Both the position numbers and the translations under genes were made by a program. The notes under the pieces were generated by a model that was not told where the DNA came from, searched no databases, and saw nothing but the letters and a program-made list of their open reading frames with translations. Positions 36,678-46,136 of a stretch of 64,000 bases of DNA are shown here, one piece after another; within the stretch, counting starts at the first letter, position 1; the number at the start of each line of letters is the position of its first letter. This DNA comes from Veillonella sp. KGMB01456 (GTDB taxonomy: Bacteria; Bacillota; Negativicutes; Veillonellales; Veillonellaceae), in contig NZ_JALKIG010000006.1 in assembly GCF_023051165.1 (NCBI RefSeq), positions 1 through 64,000 of the forward strand, in the 5' to 3' direction.

Positions 36678-38027
36678 TTATAAAGCTTTACGAAGTCGTG
36701 CAATAAAGAATCCGTCCATTTCATCACGATGGGGCCATAAGGTAACCATCGGACCTTCAGCCTCAAAGGGTAAAAATGAAGACGCATCTTCTAACGTAAA
36801 ATCAGCATGCGTTTTCAGGAAATTCTCCACGACTGCTTCGTTTTCCCCCTTGTTAATCGTACAAGTAGAATACACGAGGACACCGCCCGGTTTTACCGTT
36901 TTGGCGGCCTCGGCAATAATCTGCTTTTGCAATTTAGGAAGTTCCGTCAAGGACTCCGGTGTTTTGTGCCAACGCATGTCAAGTTTACGTTGTAAAATAC
37001 CAAGTCCCGAGCAGGGTGCATCCACCAGTACCCTGTCAAACTGATTGTACCACGTTTCCGGCATTTGGGTAGCATCTTGCAAGTTAAAATCTGCAATTGT
37101 TACACCTAAACGTTTCGCATTAGCCGCCATAAGCCCTAATTTATGCTCATGAATATCATCCGCCGTAATATGACCTTGATTGGCCATACGCGCCGCTAAA
37201 TGCATGGTTTTACCGCCCGGTGCCGCACAACAATCGAGAACTTTTTCACCCGGCTGCGGATCTACCACATAAGCTACCGCCATAGACGCTTCATCGGTAA
37301 ACGTAATTAAGCCGTCTTTTACAAGGGACGCACTTTCCAGTGAACCTGTATGACGTGTAATATGGACCGCTTCCGACAATTTTCCGGTAGGTTCTGCCTG
37401 CCAACCGGCTTTTTCAAAAGCCGCCATACCGTCAGCCACAGAGCCTTTCAAAGTATTGATGCGGGCCGTCAACTTCGGTCGTTCGTTAAACCAAGTACAA
37501 AGCCCAATAGTTTCTTCTTCGCCATACGTCTTGAGCCAATGTTCCAATAACCAGGTTGGCTGATTGTAAATGAACGCCATGCGCTCTATATCATTTTTGG
37601 CAAGTTCGTCAATGCTGTAGCTATCGCGATTGCGAATGAAATTACGAAGCACGCCGTTCACAAAACCATCGAGGCCGCGAGCCATTTTTTTGGCCATTTT
37701 AACACTTTCATTGACGGCGGCACTGTCCGGTACTTTATCCATGTAAATAAGCTGATAGAGCCCTAAGCGCAAAATTTCCACTACAATCGAGGATAATTTG
37801 CGTAACGGACGTTTAGCGAGTGCCATAATAATGGCATCTAAATAATTGCGACGTCGTACGACGCCGTAGACGAGTTCCGTGAAAAAACGACGGTCTACAT
37901 CACTTAATTTATTATCGCCCAGCATCTGCTGAAGTACGATATTAGCATAGGCGCCGTCGCGATTAATCTGCAATAAAGCTTGCACCGCCAAACGGCGTAT
38001 ATTAACTTGTGCTGTTCCTTTATCCAT
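36678..38027 (-). CDS. rsmB: 16S rRNA (cytosine-967-C5)-methyltransferase RsmB
   Basis: A 449-residue m5C methyltransferase. An N-terminal NusB-like RNA-binding domain (about 8-140) precedes the Rossmann domain, with SAM loop LDCCAAPGGKTMHLAA near 255, catalytic motif VDAPCSGLG (cysteine) near 325 and the second cysteine in STCTINKGENE near 380. It overlaps the DUF116 gene by 8 bases. It is the last gene of the priA-def-fmt-DUF116-rsmB run. Confidence 0.95.
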   Translation of the reverse strand: MDKGTAQVNIRRLAVQALLQINRDGAYANIVLQQMLGDNKLSDVDRRFFTELVYGVVRRRNYLDAIIMALAKRPLRKLSSIVVEILRLGLYQLIYMDKVPDSAAVNESVKMAKKMARGLDGFVNGVLRNFIRNRDSYSIDELAKNDIERMAFIYNQPTWLLEHWLKTYGEEETIGLCTWFNERPKLTARINTLKGSVADGMAAFEKAGWQAEPTGKLSEAVHITRHTGSLESASLVKDGLITFTDEASMAVAYVVDPQPGEKVLDCCAAPGGKTMHLAARMANQGHITADDIHEHKLGLMAANAKRLGVTIADFNLQDATQMPETWYNQFDRVLVDAPCSGLGILQRKLDMRWHKTPESLTELPKLQKQIIAEAAKTVKPGGVLVYSTCTINKGENEAVVENFLKTHADFTLEDASSFLPFEAEGPMVTLWPHRDEMDGFFIARLRKAL

Positions 38028-38802
38028 TGATTAATTTCTCCACCACTTCTTTAATTCGATCCGTATCAACCCGCGTATTACAGCAAGGTCCGCAAGGTCG
38101 TTCATTCAGAACGCCTACTACGGGAATCGGAAATACATCATTCATGCCACTTACCAAATCCCGTTCACAGGCGATGGCAACAATAGCTTTCGGCCGAATA
38201 TTTTTAATCATCAAACGCGCCAAGGTACCACCGGTTACAACCACGAACTTACAACCGTAAGTATCGGCAATATCCAGTAAGGTGCCGACCTGACACCGAC
38301 CGCAACGCTTACAGTTATGTACATCAGTCGTTACTTTATGAACACAGTCGCTTTTTTGCAAACAATGAGGTGTTAACAAAAGCAAGCGATCCGCCGGTAC
38401 TTTGTACAAATTTAACTCAACCAAATGATTAATCAAATCAATCAAAGACTGGCTCACCTTATCCTTGGAGGCTCCCACCACTTTACCGGCCAGGAGGACC
38501 AAAGGGAAAAATGCATAGAGCCAGCGATTGCTGATGCGGAGCCATATAGGATGAATCCGCCAGTGATTCGTTGAAGCTAAAAGCATACTGCCCCACATTA
38601 TCCAACATAATAGCGGGAATATGGCAAGGAGTGTTTCCACCCCATAGGCAATAGGTAAACCTAAGCGATGTAAGCCGGGCCACAGCAAATATGCCAAGGC
38701 CGCCCAAACAAGGGTAATGCCGGCAAACACGGCGAAGGTTAATTTAAAATATAAAGGATAACGCCCCAAAACGGGGTGATCCTGCTGTTCTTGATTACGC
38801 AT
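38020..38802 (-). CDS. DUF116 cysteine-rich membrane-anchored protein
   Basis: A 260-residue member of the DUF116 family, function unknown. Two hydrophobic segments (about 25-45 and 58-80) anchor it. The rest is cytoplasmic and has many cysteines: CLQKSDCVH, NCKRCGRCQVG, ACERDL and RPCGPCCNTR, which look like metal or Fe-S cluster ligands. The gene overlaps fmt and rsmB by 8 bases on each side, an arrangement common to many Clostridia and Negativicutes, so a link with translation is suggested only by context. Confidence 0.8.
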   Translation of the reverse strand: MRNQEQQDHPVLGRYPLYFKLTFAVFAGITLVWAALAYLLWPGLHRLGLPIAYGVETLLAIFPLLCWIMWGSMLLASTNHWRIHPIWLRISNRWLYAFFPLVLLAGKVVGASKDKVSQSLIDLINHLVELNLYKVPADRLLLLTPHCLQKSDCVHKVTTDVHNCKRCGRCQVGTLLDIADTYGCKFVVVTGGTLARLMIKNIRPKAIVAIACERDLVSGMNDVFPIPVVGVLNERPCGPCCNTRVDTDRIKEVVEKLING

Positions 38803-39760
38803 TGAAAATGAGTCCTGCCTTTACTTGGTGACCACGACAAAAATCGCCAGCCGACATGCGTTTCTTATTATCCGGCTGAACTTCCAACACTCTCACTGCT
38901 CCCTCACCGGCAGCTACTACAAAATCTTGTTCGTTCACTGCCAAAATAGTACCGGCTTTTTGACCGGCCGATAAATTATGCTGTTTCATATCATCCATTG
39001 TCAGCGCTTCAGCTTGCCATACTTTTAAACGCTTGCCGTCTAAAAAGGTAAAACATCCCGGTGCCGGATTCAAGCCCCGCACCTGATTTGCCAAAGAAAT
39101 AGCGCTCTTTTCCCAATCAATAGCACCCATCTCTTTGGTAATTTTCGTAGTATGAGTGGCTTTAGCGTCATCTTGTTTCACCGGCTGTAATTCACCGGCC
39201 TGTGCTTTCCTTAAGATATCATTAATGACTTCACCGCCCATAACGGCCAAACGATCAAATAATTCGCCCGTCGTTTCCCCGTCTTTAATGTCGGTTTTCA
39301 CAACATCCAAAATATCGCCCGTATCGAGTCCGTCATCCATTTGCATAATGGTCACACCCGTTTCGGTATCACCGTTTAAAATGGCCCAATGAATCGGTGC
39401 CGCTCCGCGATATTTAGGTAACAAAGACGCATGCACATTGATACAACCGAATTTTGGCAAACGAATGAGCCATGGCGGTAAAATTTTACCATATGCCACT
39501 ACGACGATAATATCAGGCGCCAATGACTCCAATAGGTTTTGTGCCGCTTCATCACGTAAAGTATTAGGCTGATAAACCGCTACGTCGGCTGCTAGCGCAC
39601 ACTCTTTAACAGGTGGCATTTGAACTTTTTTACCGCGTCCCTTTTGTTTATCCGGTTGGCAAAAAACGCCTACTACTTCATTAGGACCATCAATTAAAGC
39701 CTGCAAAGTAGGTACGGCAAAGTCCGGTGTCCCCATAAATACAACTCGTAATGAATTCAT
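38795..39760 (-). CDS. fmt: Methionyl-tRNA formyltransferase
   Basis: A 321-residue enzyme that formylates initiator Met-tRNA with 10-formyl-THF. RVVFMGTPDFAVPTL opens the protein; the catalytic region is NVHASLLPKYRGAAPIHWAILNGD (N, H and, further on, D in DTGDIL). The C-terminal tRNA-binding domain follows from about 205. It is 9 bases after def, as expected for the deformylase partner. Confidence 0.97.
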   Translation of the reverse strand: MNSLRVVFMGTPDFAVPTLQALIDGPNEVVGVFCQPDKQKGRGKKVQMPPVKECALAADVAVYQPNTLRDEAAQNLLESLAPDIIVVVAYGKILPPWLIRLPKFGCINVHASLLPKYRGAAPIHWAILNGDTETGVTIMQMDDGLDTGDILDVVKTDIKDGETTGELFDRLAVMGGEVINDILRKAQAGELQPVKQDDAKATHTTKITKEMGAIDWEKSAISLANQVRGLNPAPGCFTFLDGKRLKVWQAEALTMDDMKQHNLSAGQKAGTILAVNEQDFVVAAGEGAVRVLEVQPDNKKRMSAGDFCRGHQVKAGLIFNA

Positions 39761-39769
39761 GAAAACCTC

Positions 39770-40294
39770 CTAAACCTCTACTGCTTCACCGGCGGATTTT
39801 TTTGCATCCGCTGCCGCTTCCTCCATAACCTCAGCCGCTTCATCTTTTACACGATATGCAGCTTCTACTTTTTCAATAAATAAAATACCGTCCAAATGGT
39901 CGATTTCATGCTGAATAATACGCGCTAAGAAACCTTCCGCTTTCAATTTTTTCTTCTTGTTATGACGGTCGATATAATGAACTTCAATGTCTTGATAGCG
40001 CTTTACGTCACCAAAATAACCGGGCACACTTAAGCAACCTTCAAGGCCAATCTGTTCCCCATCGCCTTTAACGATTACAGGATTGATGAATTCCTGCAAG
40101 CCCGTACCGTCATCAACTACGATAATACGTTTCGACACATTAACCTGTGGTGCCGCCAAACCGACACCGTCGGACACACGCATAGTTTCCGCCATATCGT
40201 CTAAAAGCTGGCGCATTTTTTTATTTACAAAATCTACAGGTTCTGCTACCTGTTTCAAGACAGGATGACCTGCTTTAATAATTTCTAATACCAT
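39770..40294 (-). CDS. def: Peptide deformylase
   Basis: A 174-residue metallo-deformylase that removes the formyl group from new proteins. Motifs GVGLAAPQ, EGCLSVPG (metal cysteine) and QHEIDHLDG (two metal histidines and catalytic glutamate) are intact. The last 25 residues are an alanine/glutamate-rich tail beyond the family core. AGGAGG is 4 bases before the ATG. It lies 11 bases after priA. Confidence 0.97.
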   Translation of the reverse strand: MVLEIIKAGHPVLKQVAEPVDFVNKKMRQLLDDMAETMRVSDGVGLAAPQVNVSKRIIVVDDGTGLQEFINPVIVKGDGEQIGLEGCLSVPGYFGDVKRYQDIEVHYIDRHNKKKKLKAEGFLARIIQHEIDHLDGILFIEKVEAAYRVKDEAAEVMEEAAADAKKSAGEAVEV

Positions 40295-40305
40295 ATTGCC
40301 TCCTA

Positions 40306-42486
40306 TTAAACGGGATCCACGTCAATTTGCAGTCCCTCTTGTGTAAAAATCCACGATGTATATATATATTCTTTTATTTTCTCTAAATGATTACCCCGCA
40401 CCATAATCGCTACGCGATATAAATCGCGCACCTTTTTAATGCCTTCCTGATAGGGACCCATCACATCCAGTTCCCCCGGTACGGCAAACGGTTCCAATGC
40501 CGCTACTATACGCTCCGCTATGTCCATGGCTTTCGCTTCCTCTTTATGTTGAATACGAAAATGCATCATAGAACCTAATGGCGGATACCCCAGTAGTTCA
40601 CGCGCTTTTATTTCTTCTTCGTAAAAACCCACATAATCATGAGCCTTACTCTTTATTATAGCATAATGTAAAGGATTATAGGTCTGAATTACAACTTGAC
40701 CTTTACCGGTACTGCGCCCGGCTCGTCCCGCCACCTGCGTAAGTAAGTCAAACGTCCGTTCCGATGCGCTGTATAAAGGAATATTCAGTACCGAATCGGC
40801 CGTTAAAACACCTACTGCGGTTACCCCTTTAAAGTCATGCCCTTTGGCCACCATTTGCGTACCCAGCAAAATATCATAACGGCCTTCACCAAAGTCGTTT
40901 AGAATTTGTTCCCCATTGCCTTTTTTGGCTGTCACATCCTGATCGAGCCGCGCTATACGGGCATCGCGGAAATTGCGCTGCAATTCCTCTTCCACCTTCT
41001 GTGTGCCGGAGCCGAAGAATTTTATCTTATGACTGCCGCAATGAGGACAAACCGTAGGTACCGGTTCATGATGTTCACAGTAATGACAACGCAATTCTTC
41101 ACCTTCACGATGGTACACCATGGCAATATCGCAGTGAGGACATTTGATGGGTTCACCACAATCGCGACACATGACAAAAGTACTAAAACCGCGACGATTT
41201 AAAAGAATAATCATTTGCTCTTTATTGGTCAAGGTCTGGCGAATTAAATGACTCATAGCACTGGAAAAAACAGAATAATTCCCGTAAACCATTTCTTCCT
41301 TCATGTCAATAATCTGTACTTTAGGCAAGGGCTGATGAAAAATTCGATGTTTCAATTCCAGTAAGGTATATTGTCCCTGTTTTGCCAAGTAGTACGATTC
41401 AATCGATGGCGTAGCGGACCCCAAAATGAGGGGACAACTATTAGCTTCGGCACGCCAACGGGCTACCATGCGTGCATGGTAACGTACCATGTCTTCCTGC
41501 TTGTACGACGTATCATGTTCTTCATCCACGATGATTAAACCGATATCATCAGTGGGAGCAAACACAGCGGACCTGGCACCGATAATAATATGGCTGTCCT
41601 TACGTCGTAAGCGCTCCCAGTTATTATACCGTTCACTGATAGTAAGCTTACTGTGAAAAACAACTACTTCGTCACCGAAAGTATCCACGAAACGCTTTAC
41701 AATCTGATTGGTCAGCATAATTTCCGGCACTAACACGATGGCAATTTTATCTTTAGTCAAACAATCCTTAGCAGCCTTCATATAAATCTGCGTTTTACCG
41801 CTGCCCGTTACGCCATGAAGCAAGAATGTACCAGCTTCACTTGCTAGCACAGCTTTTTGAATGGGCTCATAGCATCGTAATTGTTCGTCCGTTAATGGCA
41901 AATCCTTGGCTTGACGGGCATCAAACTTCGTTTTTGTCTTACTGTATCGTTCTTCTACGGTAATGCCTTCATAGGTCATAACCTGTTTTATAACGGGTAA
42001 AGTAAATCCGTCTTTTTGCAGACTATGAACTGATGCGGTACCCAATTCCTGTAAATAAAAACCAAGTTCCCTTTGACGTTTTCGCTTCGGCGGAATATGT
42101 TCCGGCTTAAACCAAGGTTCAACCAGTAACCATTGTTCCTTTGGCCGTTCATAGCTTTTTAATTGCTTTTTATCGATTGTAAATAAACTGAGAGCTTCGG
42201 ACAACGCACAAAGATAATACTCACTTAAGCGCTTTGCCGTAGCCAGCATTTCAGGCGTAAACCATGGTTCCTTATCCAATACTGCTTGGATAGGTTTAAT
42301 TTGATACGACGGTACTTCTTCCAGCTCACGATAGCCAATAAGAATTCCTTCTTCACGAGTACGCCCCAAAGGGACAGCTACACGTGTGCCCGGCATAATC
42401 GTGCCTAAATGTTCCGGCACGGCATAACTGAACGGACTATTCATTTTTTTAGCCGGTCGATTGATAATAACCTCTGCTACACGCAT
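40306..42486 (-). CDS. priA: Primosomal replication-restart helicase PriA
   Basis: A 726-residue superfamily 2 helicase that restarts stalled forks. An N-terminal DNA-binding domain (1-105) is followed by the helicase core: Walker A GVTGSGKTQIY, DEEH box (VDEEHDTSYKQ), and GSATPS. The zinc-binding insert shows paired cysteines (CRDCGEPIKCPHCD, CHYCEHHEPVPTVCPHC). LLGTQMVAKGHDF and QVAGRAGR complete it. It is the first gene of the run to rsmB. Confidence 0.97.
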   Translation of the reverse strand: MRVAEVIINRPAKKMNSPFSYAVPEHLGTIMPGTRVAVPLGRTREEGILIGYRELEEVPSYQIKPIQAVLDKEPWFTPEMLATAKRLSEYYLCALSEALSLFTIDKKQLKSYERPKEQWLLVEPWFKPEHIPPKRKRQRELGFYLQELGTASVHSLQKDGFTLPVIKQVMTYEGITVEERYSKTKTKFDARQAKDLPLTDEQLRCYEPIQKAVLASEAGTFLLHGVTGSGKTQIYMKAAKDCLTKDKIAIVLVPEIMLTNQIVKRFVDTFGDEVVVFHSKLTISERYNNWERLRRKDSHIIIGARSAVFAPTDDIGLIIVDEEHDTSYKQEDMVRYHARMVARWRAEANSCPLILGSATPSIESYYLAKQGQYTLLELKHRIFHQPLPKVQIIDMKEEMVYGNYSVFSSAMSHLIRQTLTNKEQMIILLNRRGFSTFVMCRDCGEPIKCPHCDIAMVYHREGEELRCHYCEHHEPVPTVCPHCGSHKIKFFGSGTQKVEEELQRNFRDARIARLDQDVTAKKGNGEQILNDFGEGRYDILLGTQMVAKGHDFKGVTAVGVLTADSVLNIPLYSASERTFDLLTQVAGRAGRSTGKGQVVIQTYNPLHYAIIKSKAHDYVGFYEEEIKARELLGYPPLGSMMHFRIQHKEEAKAMDIAERIVAALEPFAVPGELDVMGPYQEGIKKVRDLYRVAIMVRGNHLEKIKEYIYTSWIFTQEGLQIDVDPV

Positions 42487-42597
42487 GCTATCCCTCCTTT
42501 GCAGTATTTTTTATTATACCATTTTTTTCGATATTTTTAAACAATAGACATGGCGATTCGCATACAAATAATGCGTATTTTGAGTGTGGACTCTAAA

Positions 42598-42649
42598 AAA
42601 TTCCCTCCCCGAACTTCGTTAACGAAAAAGTTGCTCGCGGAGGGAATTT
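42598..42649 (-). terminator. intrinsic terminator of the malic/malolactic enzyme gene
   Basis: An 11-bp stem (aaattccctcc / ggagggaattt) with an inner stem, followed on the minus strand by TTTTTT, 29 bases after the gene. Confidence 0.85.
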
Positions 42650-42677
42650 ACTTTGCCTTTTTCAGGCAATTATTTAA

Positions 42678-44354
42678 TTATTCTTTCGTCAAATCCTTAT
42701 ATTCAGGAACCCATTTAACGGACTTTACTGCACTCGGCACTTCTTCTTTGGAAATTGTTGCCACGTTCTGAGCTACAGCCTCATTAGCTACAGCAATGGC
42801 AATCGTTTCAGAAAATTCTGTAAGTTTTGATACCGGTGGAATCGTAGCTGCCCCAGGTTTCGTCACATCAATGATACCGCCTAAGGAATGAGCTGCTTTG
42901 GAAATCATTTGGTCTGTCAAAAGTTTAGCTCCGGCCGCAATCGCCCCGAGACCAAGGCCCGGATAAATCAACGCATTATTGGCCTGACCGATGTCATACG
43001 TAACACCATTATACGAAACCGGTTTAGCCGGAATACCCGTTGCTACCAAGGCTTTACCATCAGTCCAAGTAATAAGCTGTTCCGCCGTTGCTTCCGCCAG
43101 TTCAGTAGGATTACTCAATGGGAAGATAATAGGACGTGCCGTATGAGCCGCCATTTCTTTTACAACAGCTTCCGTAAAGGCACCGCTTTTAGTGGAAGTG
43201 CCTACCAAAATTGTCGGATGAATGGCTTTCACACAGTCTTCAAGGGTCGTTAATTTCTTCGTATCGCCGCCTAAAGAAGCTTTAACATAGTCATTAGCTT
43301 CCAATTCACTGCGTTTACGGGCAAACGGTTTTTGTTCCGGTGTTAAATCATCCATATCGTCGAATAAAAGGCCCTGTTTATCTACCAAGTAGAATTTCTT
43401 GATAGCCTCTTTACGTGGTACGCCTTGGTCCACATATTCTTGTAAAACACGATTAGCAATACCGCAACCGGCCGTACCGGCACCGAAGCACATGTACACT
43501 TGATCTTTTAATTCTTCGCCGGAGATTTTTAAACCACCTAAAATACCGGCTAAAGAAATAATACCGGTTCCTTCAATATCATCGTTGAAAACAGGATATT
43601 TATCTTTATAGGCATTTAAAATATTAGCTGCATTGTCGCGACCGAAGTCTTCGAAATGGAGATATAAATTAGGAAATAATTTTTCAACAGTCTGAACGAA
43701 TTGATCTACAAATTTATAGTACGGTTCACCGCTCACACGTTTATGTTTATTACCCAAATATAACGGATCATCCAATAGTTCTTGACGATTAGTCCCCACA
43801 TCGAGCACAACCGGCAATACACGCTGCGGGTCCAAACCGGCGGCCGCCGTATACACCATCAGTTTACCGATAGAAATGGCAACACCGTTAAGGCCCCAGT
43901 CACCGATACCCAAAATAGCTTCCGCATCGGTTACGACGATTAAATTAATATCACGGCCATAAGCTGCATTTTTCAAAGCGTCTTCCATATTTTCCGGGTT
44001 ATCAATCGATAAAAAGGCGGAATTCTGCGGAGTCGTATAATATTCGCTGTAATTGCGAATCGTATCGGCAATACATGGGTCATATACAATCGGCAAAAAA
44101 TCTTCCACATGCTGGCTGAACAAATAGTAGAACAAGGTACGGTTATGGCTAAACACCTTCATCAAAAAATGGCGTTTATCCACATCGTTAGTCTTCATAG
44201 ACATAGCTTGATATGCTTGAGCGGCCTGCTCTTCAATGGTCTGAATTTTGTCGGGAATCATACCATTTAACTTAAATAGTTCACGTTCTTCAGCACTGAA
44301 TGCCGTTCCCTTATTCAAAAAAGGGTCATTAATAATATCATATGCATTTTTCAT
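42678..44354 (-). CDS. Malic enzyme family protein, malolactic-type (MleA/MaeA-like)
   Basis: A 558-residue large-type malic enzyme using [43 protein letters not shown] (metal and malate site), [23 protein letters not shown] and [13 protein letters not shown] (NAD loop) are present. By memory the sequence is closer to lactic-acid-bacterial malolactic enzyme (malate to lactate and CO2) than to E. coli MaeA, for example in the [10 protein letters not shown] and LYLHFEDFG stretches. The reaction could be malate to pyruvate, malate to lactate, or the malic-lactic transhydrogenation historically described in Veillonella. It is transcribed alone, between priA and metK, splitting an order often seen together (coaBC-priA). 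Confidence 0.85.
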   Translation of the reverse strand: MKNAYDIINDPFLNKGTAFSAEERELFKLNGMIPDKIQTIEEQAAQAYQAMSMKTNDVDKRHFLMKVFSHNRTLFYYLFSQHVEDFLPIVYDPCIADTIRNYSEYYTTPQNSAFLSIDNPENMEDALKNAAYGRDINLIVVTDAEAILGIGDWGLNGVAISIGKLMVYTAAAGLDPQRVLPVVLDVGTNRQELLDDPLYLGNKHKRVSGEPYYKFVDQFVQTVEKLFPNLYLHFEDFGRDNAANILNAYKDKYPVFNDDIEGTGIISLAGILGGLKISGEELKDQVYMCFGAGTAGCGIANRVLQEYVDQGVPRKEAIKKFYLVDKQGLLFDDMDDLTPEQKPFARKRSELEANDYVKASLGGDTKKLTTLEDCVKAIHPTILVGTSTKSGAFTEAVVKEMAAHTARPIIFPLSNPTELAEATAEQLITWTDGKALVATGIPAKPVSYNGVTYDIGQANNALIYPGLGLGAIAAGAKLLTDQMISKAAHSLGGIIDVTKPGAATIPPVSKLTEFSETIAIAVANEAVAQNVATISKEEVPSAVKSVKWVPEYKDLTKE

Positions 44355-44368
44355 ATAAATCCTCCTTC

Positions 44369-44386
44369 TGAATTACCGCTAATTCA
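44369..44386 (-). promoter_or_regulatory. palindrome beside the malic/malolactic enzyme RBS
   Basis: TGAATTA-gcgg-TAATTCA is a perfect palindrome ending 3 bases before the GAAGGAGG RBS on the minus strand. Half of it (ctaattca) is repeated at 44442-44449, 63 bp away, six helical turns. This suggests a regulator operator, or an RNA hairpin next to the RBS. Confidence 0.45.
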
Positions 44387-44494
44387 AAAACAAAAAATTA
44401 CATACGTTATCAGGGTATTATGAACGCCGATAATTGATAAACTAATTCAGTATCAAAACATGCTATATCGATATATTTAAACTTCTCTTCTTTA

Positions 44495-44525
44495 ATTATA
44501 CAATAAATATTACCACCATGGTCAA
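44495..44525 (-). promoter_or_regulatory. candidate promoter of the malic/malolactic enzyme gene
   Basis: On the minus strand TTGACC (44525-44520) and TG-TATAAT (44502-44495) are 19 bp apart. The leader to the ATG would be about 135 bases. The 364-base stretch 44355-44718 otherwise holds the palindrome at 44369 and the metK terminator; no gene is seen. Confidence 0.45.
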
Positions 44526-44601
44526 ACACCTTTTTAATAAAGAAAACAATTTCACAAATTGCATAAAAAAGTATCCGGCAGAGTAAGTAATAATGTCTAT
44601 C

Positions 44602-44638
44602 AAAAAAGCAGAGACCGTATCAATGATACAATCTCTGC
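44602..44638 (-). terminator. intrinsic terminator of metK
   Basis: Stem gcagaga / tctctgc with an inner stem gtatc / gatac, followed on the minus strand by a run of six or more T. It lies about 80 bases after the metK stop. Confidence 0.85.
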
Positions 44639-44718
44639 TCTATAGATTTGAAATTAAACTCAGCTTGTTAAAATATAAGCCATTTAAAACTTACTCTGTT
44701 TAATTTCAGATTATTTAA

Positions 44719-45909
44719 TTATAAACCCGCTTCTTTGCGAAGAACATCAGCTTTATCAGTGTGTTCCCAAGGCAAATCAACATCGGTACGACCAAAGTGA
44801 CCGTAAGCTGCCGTCTGATGATAGATTGGACGGAGCAAATCAAGCATTTCAATAATGCCGGCCGGACGAAGGTCAAAATGTTTCTTAACGAGTTCGCCGA
44901 TTTGCTGTTCGGAGATTTTACCGGTACCGAAAGTTTCTACCATGATGGATACAGGTTTAGCTACGCCGATAGCATAAGCAATCTGAATTTCACATTTATC
45001 GGCAAGACCGGCTGCTACGATGTTTTTAGCTACGTAACGAGCTGCATAGGCCGCACTGCGGTCAACTTTTGTAGGATCCTTGCCGGAGAATGCACCGCCG
45101 CCGTGACGAGCCATGCCGCCGTAAGTATCAACGATAATCTTACGACCTGTTAAGCCGGCGTCGCCTTGCGGACCGCCAATTACGAAACGACCGGTTGGGT
45201 TAATGAAGAATTTAGTGTTTTCATCAACAAAACCTTCCGGTAATACCGGTTTGATAACCAATTCTTTAAGGTCTGCTTCGATTTGTTCACGGGATACTTC
45301 AGGACCGTGCTGCGTGGAAATTACGATGGTTTCAATACGTTTAGGCACGCCGTCAACGTATTCAACAGTTACCTGAGTTTTACCGTCCGGACGAAGGTAA
45401 GGCAAAGTGCCGTCTTTACGAACTTTGGTCAATTGACGGGATAAGCGATGTGCAAGAGCAATCGGCATTGGCATGAATTCTTCGGTTTCGTTAGTTGCAT
45501 AACCGAACATCATCCCTTGGTCGCCGGCACCGATTTTATCAAATTTATCTGCGCCGCCTTCACGAGTTTCCAACGCATCGTCTACACCCATAGCGATATC
45601 GGCAGATTGTTCGTCAATAGCTACATTAACGCCGCAAGTATCGCAGTCAAAACCGTATTTAGCACGAGTGTACCCGATTTCGCGAATCGTTTCACGAACA
45701 ATATGATTAATATCTACATAACAGTTAGTGGAAATTTCACCCACTACATGAACTTGACCTGTTGTTACAAGTGTTTCACATGCTACATGTGCCGTTGGAT
45801 CTTGCGCAATAATCGCATCAAGTACGGCGTCTGAAATTTGGTCAGCGATTTTATCTGGATGACCTTCCGTTACGGATTCAGATGTGAAAAATACATGTTT
45901 TTCAGCCAT
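44719..45909 (-). CDS. metK: S-adenosylmethionine synthetase
   Basis: A 396-residue enzyme making SAM from methionine and [20 protein letters not shown] (ATP and metal site), [12 protein letters not shown] and the [16 protein letters not shown] phosphate loop are intact. GGAGG is 10 bases before the ATG. A SAM-I riboswitch with its own terminator lies directly upstream, so transcription should fall when SAM is plentiful. Confidence 0.98.
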   Translation of the reverse strand: MAEKHVFFTSESVTEGHPDKIADQISDAVLDAIIAQDPTAHVACETLVTTGQVHVVGEISTNCYVDINHIVRETIREIGYTRAKYGFDCDTCGVNVAIDEQSADIAMGVDDALETREGGADKFDKIGAGDQGMMFGYATNETEEFMPMPIALAHRLSRQLTKVRKDGTLPYLRPDGKTQVTVEYVDGVPKRIETIVISTQHGPEVSREQIEADLKELVIKPVLPEGFVDENTKFFINPTGRFVIGGPQGDAGLTGRKIIVDTYGGMARHGGGAFSGKDPTKVDRSAAYAARYVAKNIVAAGLADKCEIQIAYAIGVAKPVSIMVETFGTGKISEQQIGELVKKHFDLRPAGIIEMLDLLRPIYHQTAAYGHFGRTDVDLPWEHTDKADVLRKEAGL

Positions 45910-45925
45910 TTACCCTTTACCTCCA

Positions 45926-46060
45926 TAAAAAAATTCCTCATCAGCCAAGCGATGAGGAATATAACCCCATCTTTCGGCATATACCGTCGGACTTAGCACC
46001 TTTTCACATGAATGGTTGCTGTAGCTTCACAGGGCCTTTCCCTCCACTACTCTTGATGAG
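45926..46060 (-). ncRNA. SAM-I (S-box) riboswitch of metK
   Basis: On the minus strand the leader contains the S-box landmarks in order: CTCATCAAGAG, GGTGGAGGGA-like (agtggagggaaaggccctg), TGAAGC, CAGCAACC and GGTGCTAAGTCC. It ends in a terminator hairpin (attcctcatc / gatgaggaat, 45933-45960) followed by seven T. The 5' ctcatca can pair with gatgag of the terminator arm, giving the usual anti-terminator switch. SAM binding is expected to favour termination before metK. Confidence 0.93.
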
Positions 46061-46107
46061 ACAAAAATTACTATTAATTTAATTGTGATAGTTTATATCA
46101 CTGATTT

Positions 46108-46136
46108 ATTATACTATGGAATTACAATTCTGCCAA
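46108..46136 (-). promoter_or_regulatory. metK promoter, overlapping the coaBC stop
   Basis: On the minus strand TTGGCA (46136-46131) and TATAAT (46113-46108) are 17 bp apart, a near-consensus sigma-A promoter. The -35 lies inside the last codons of coaBC. Confidence 0.8.
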
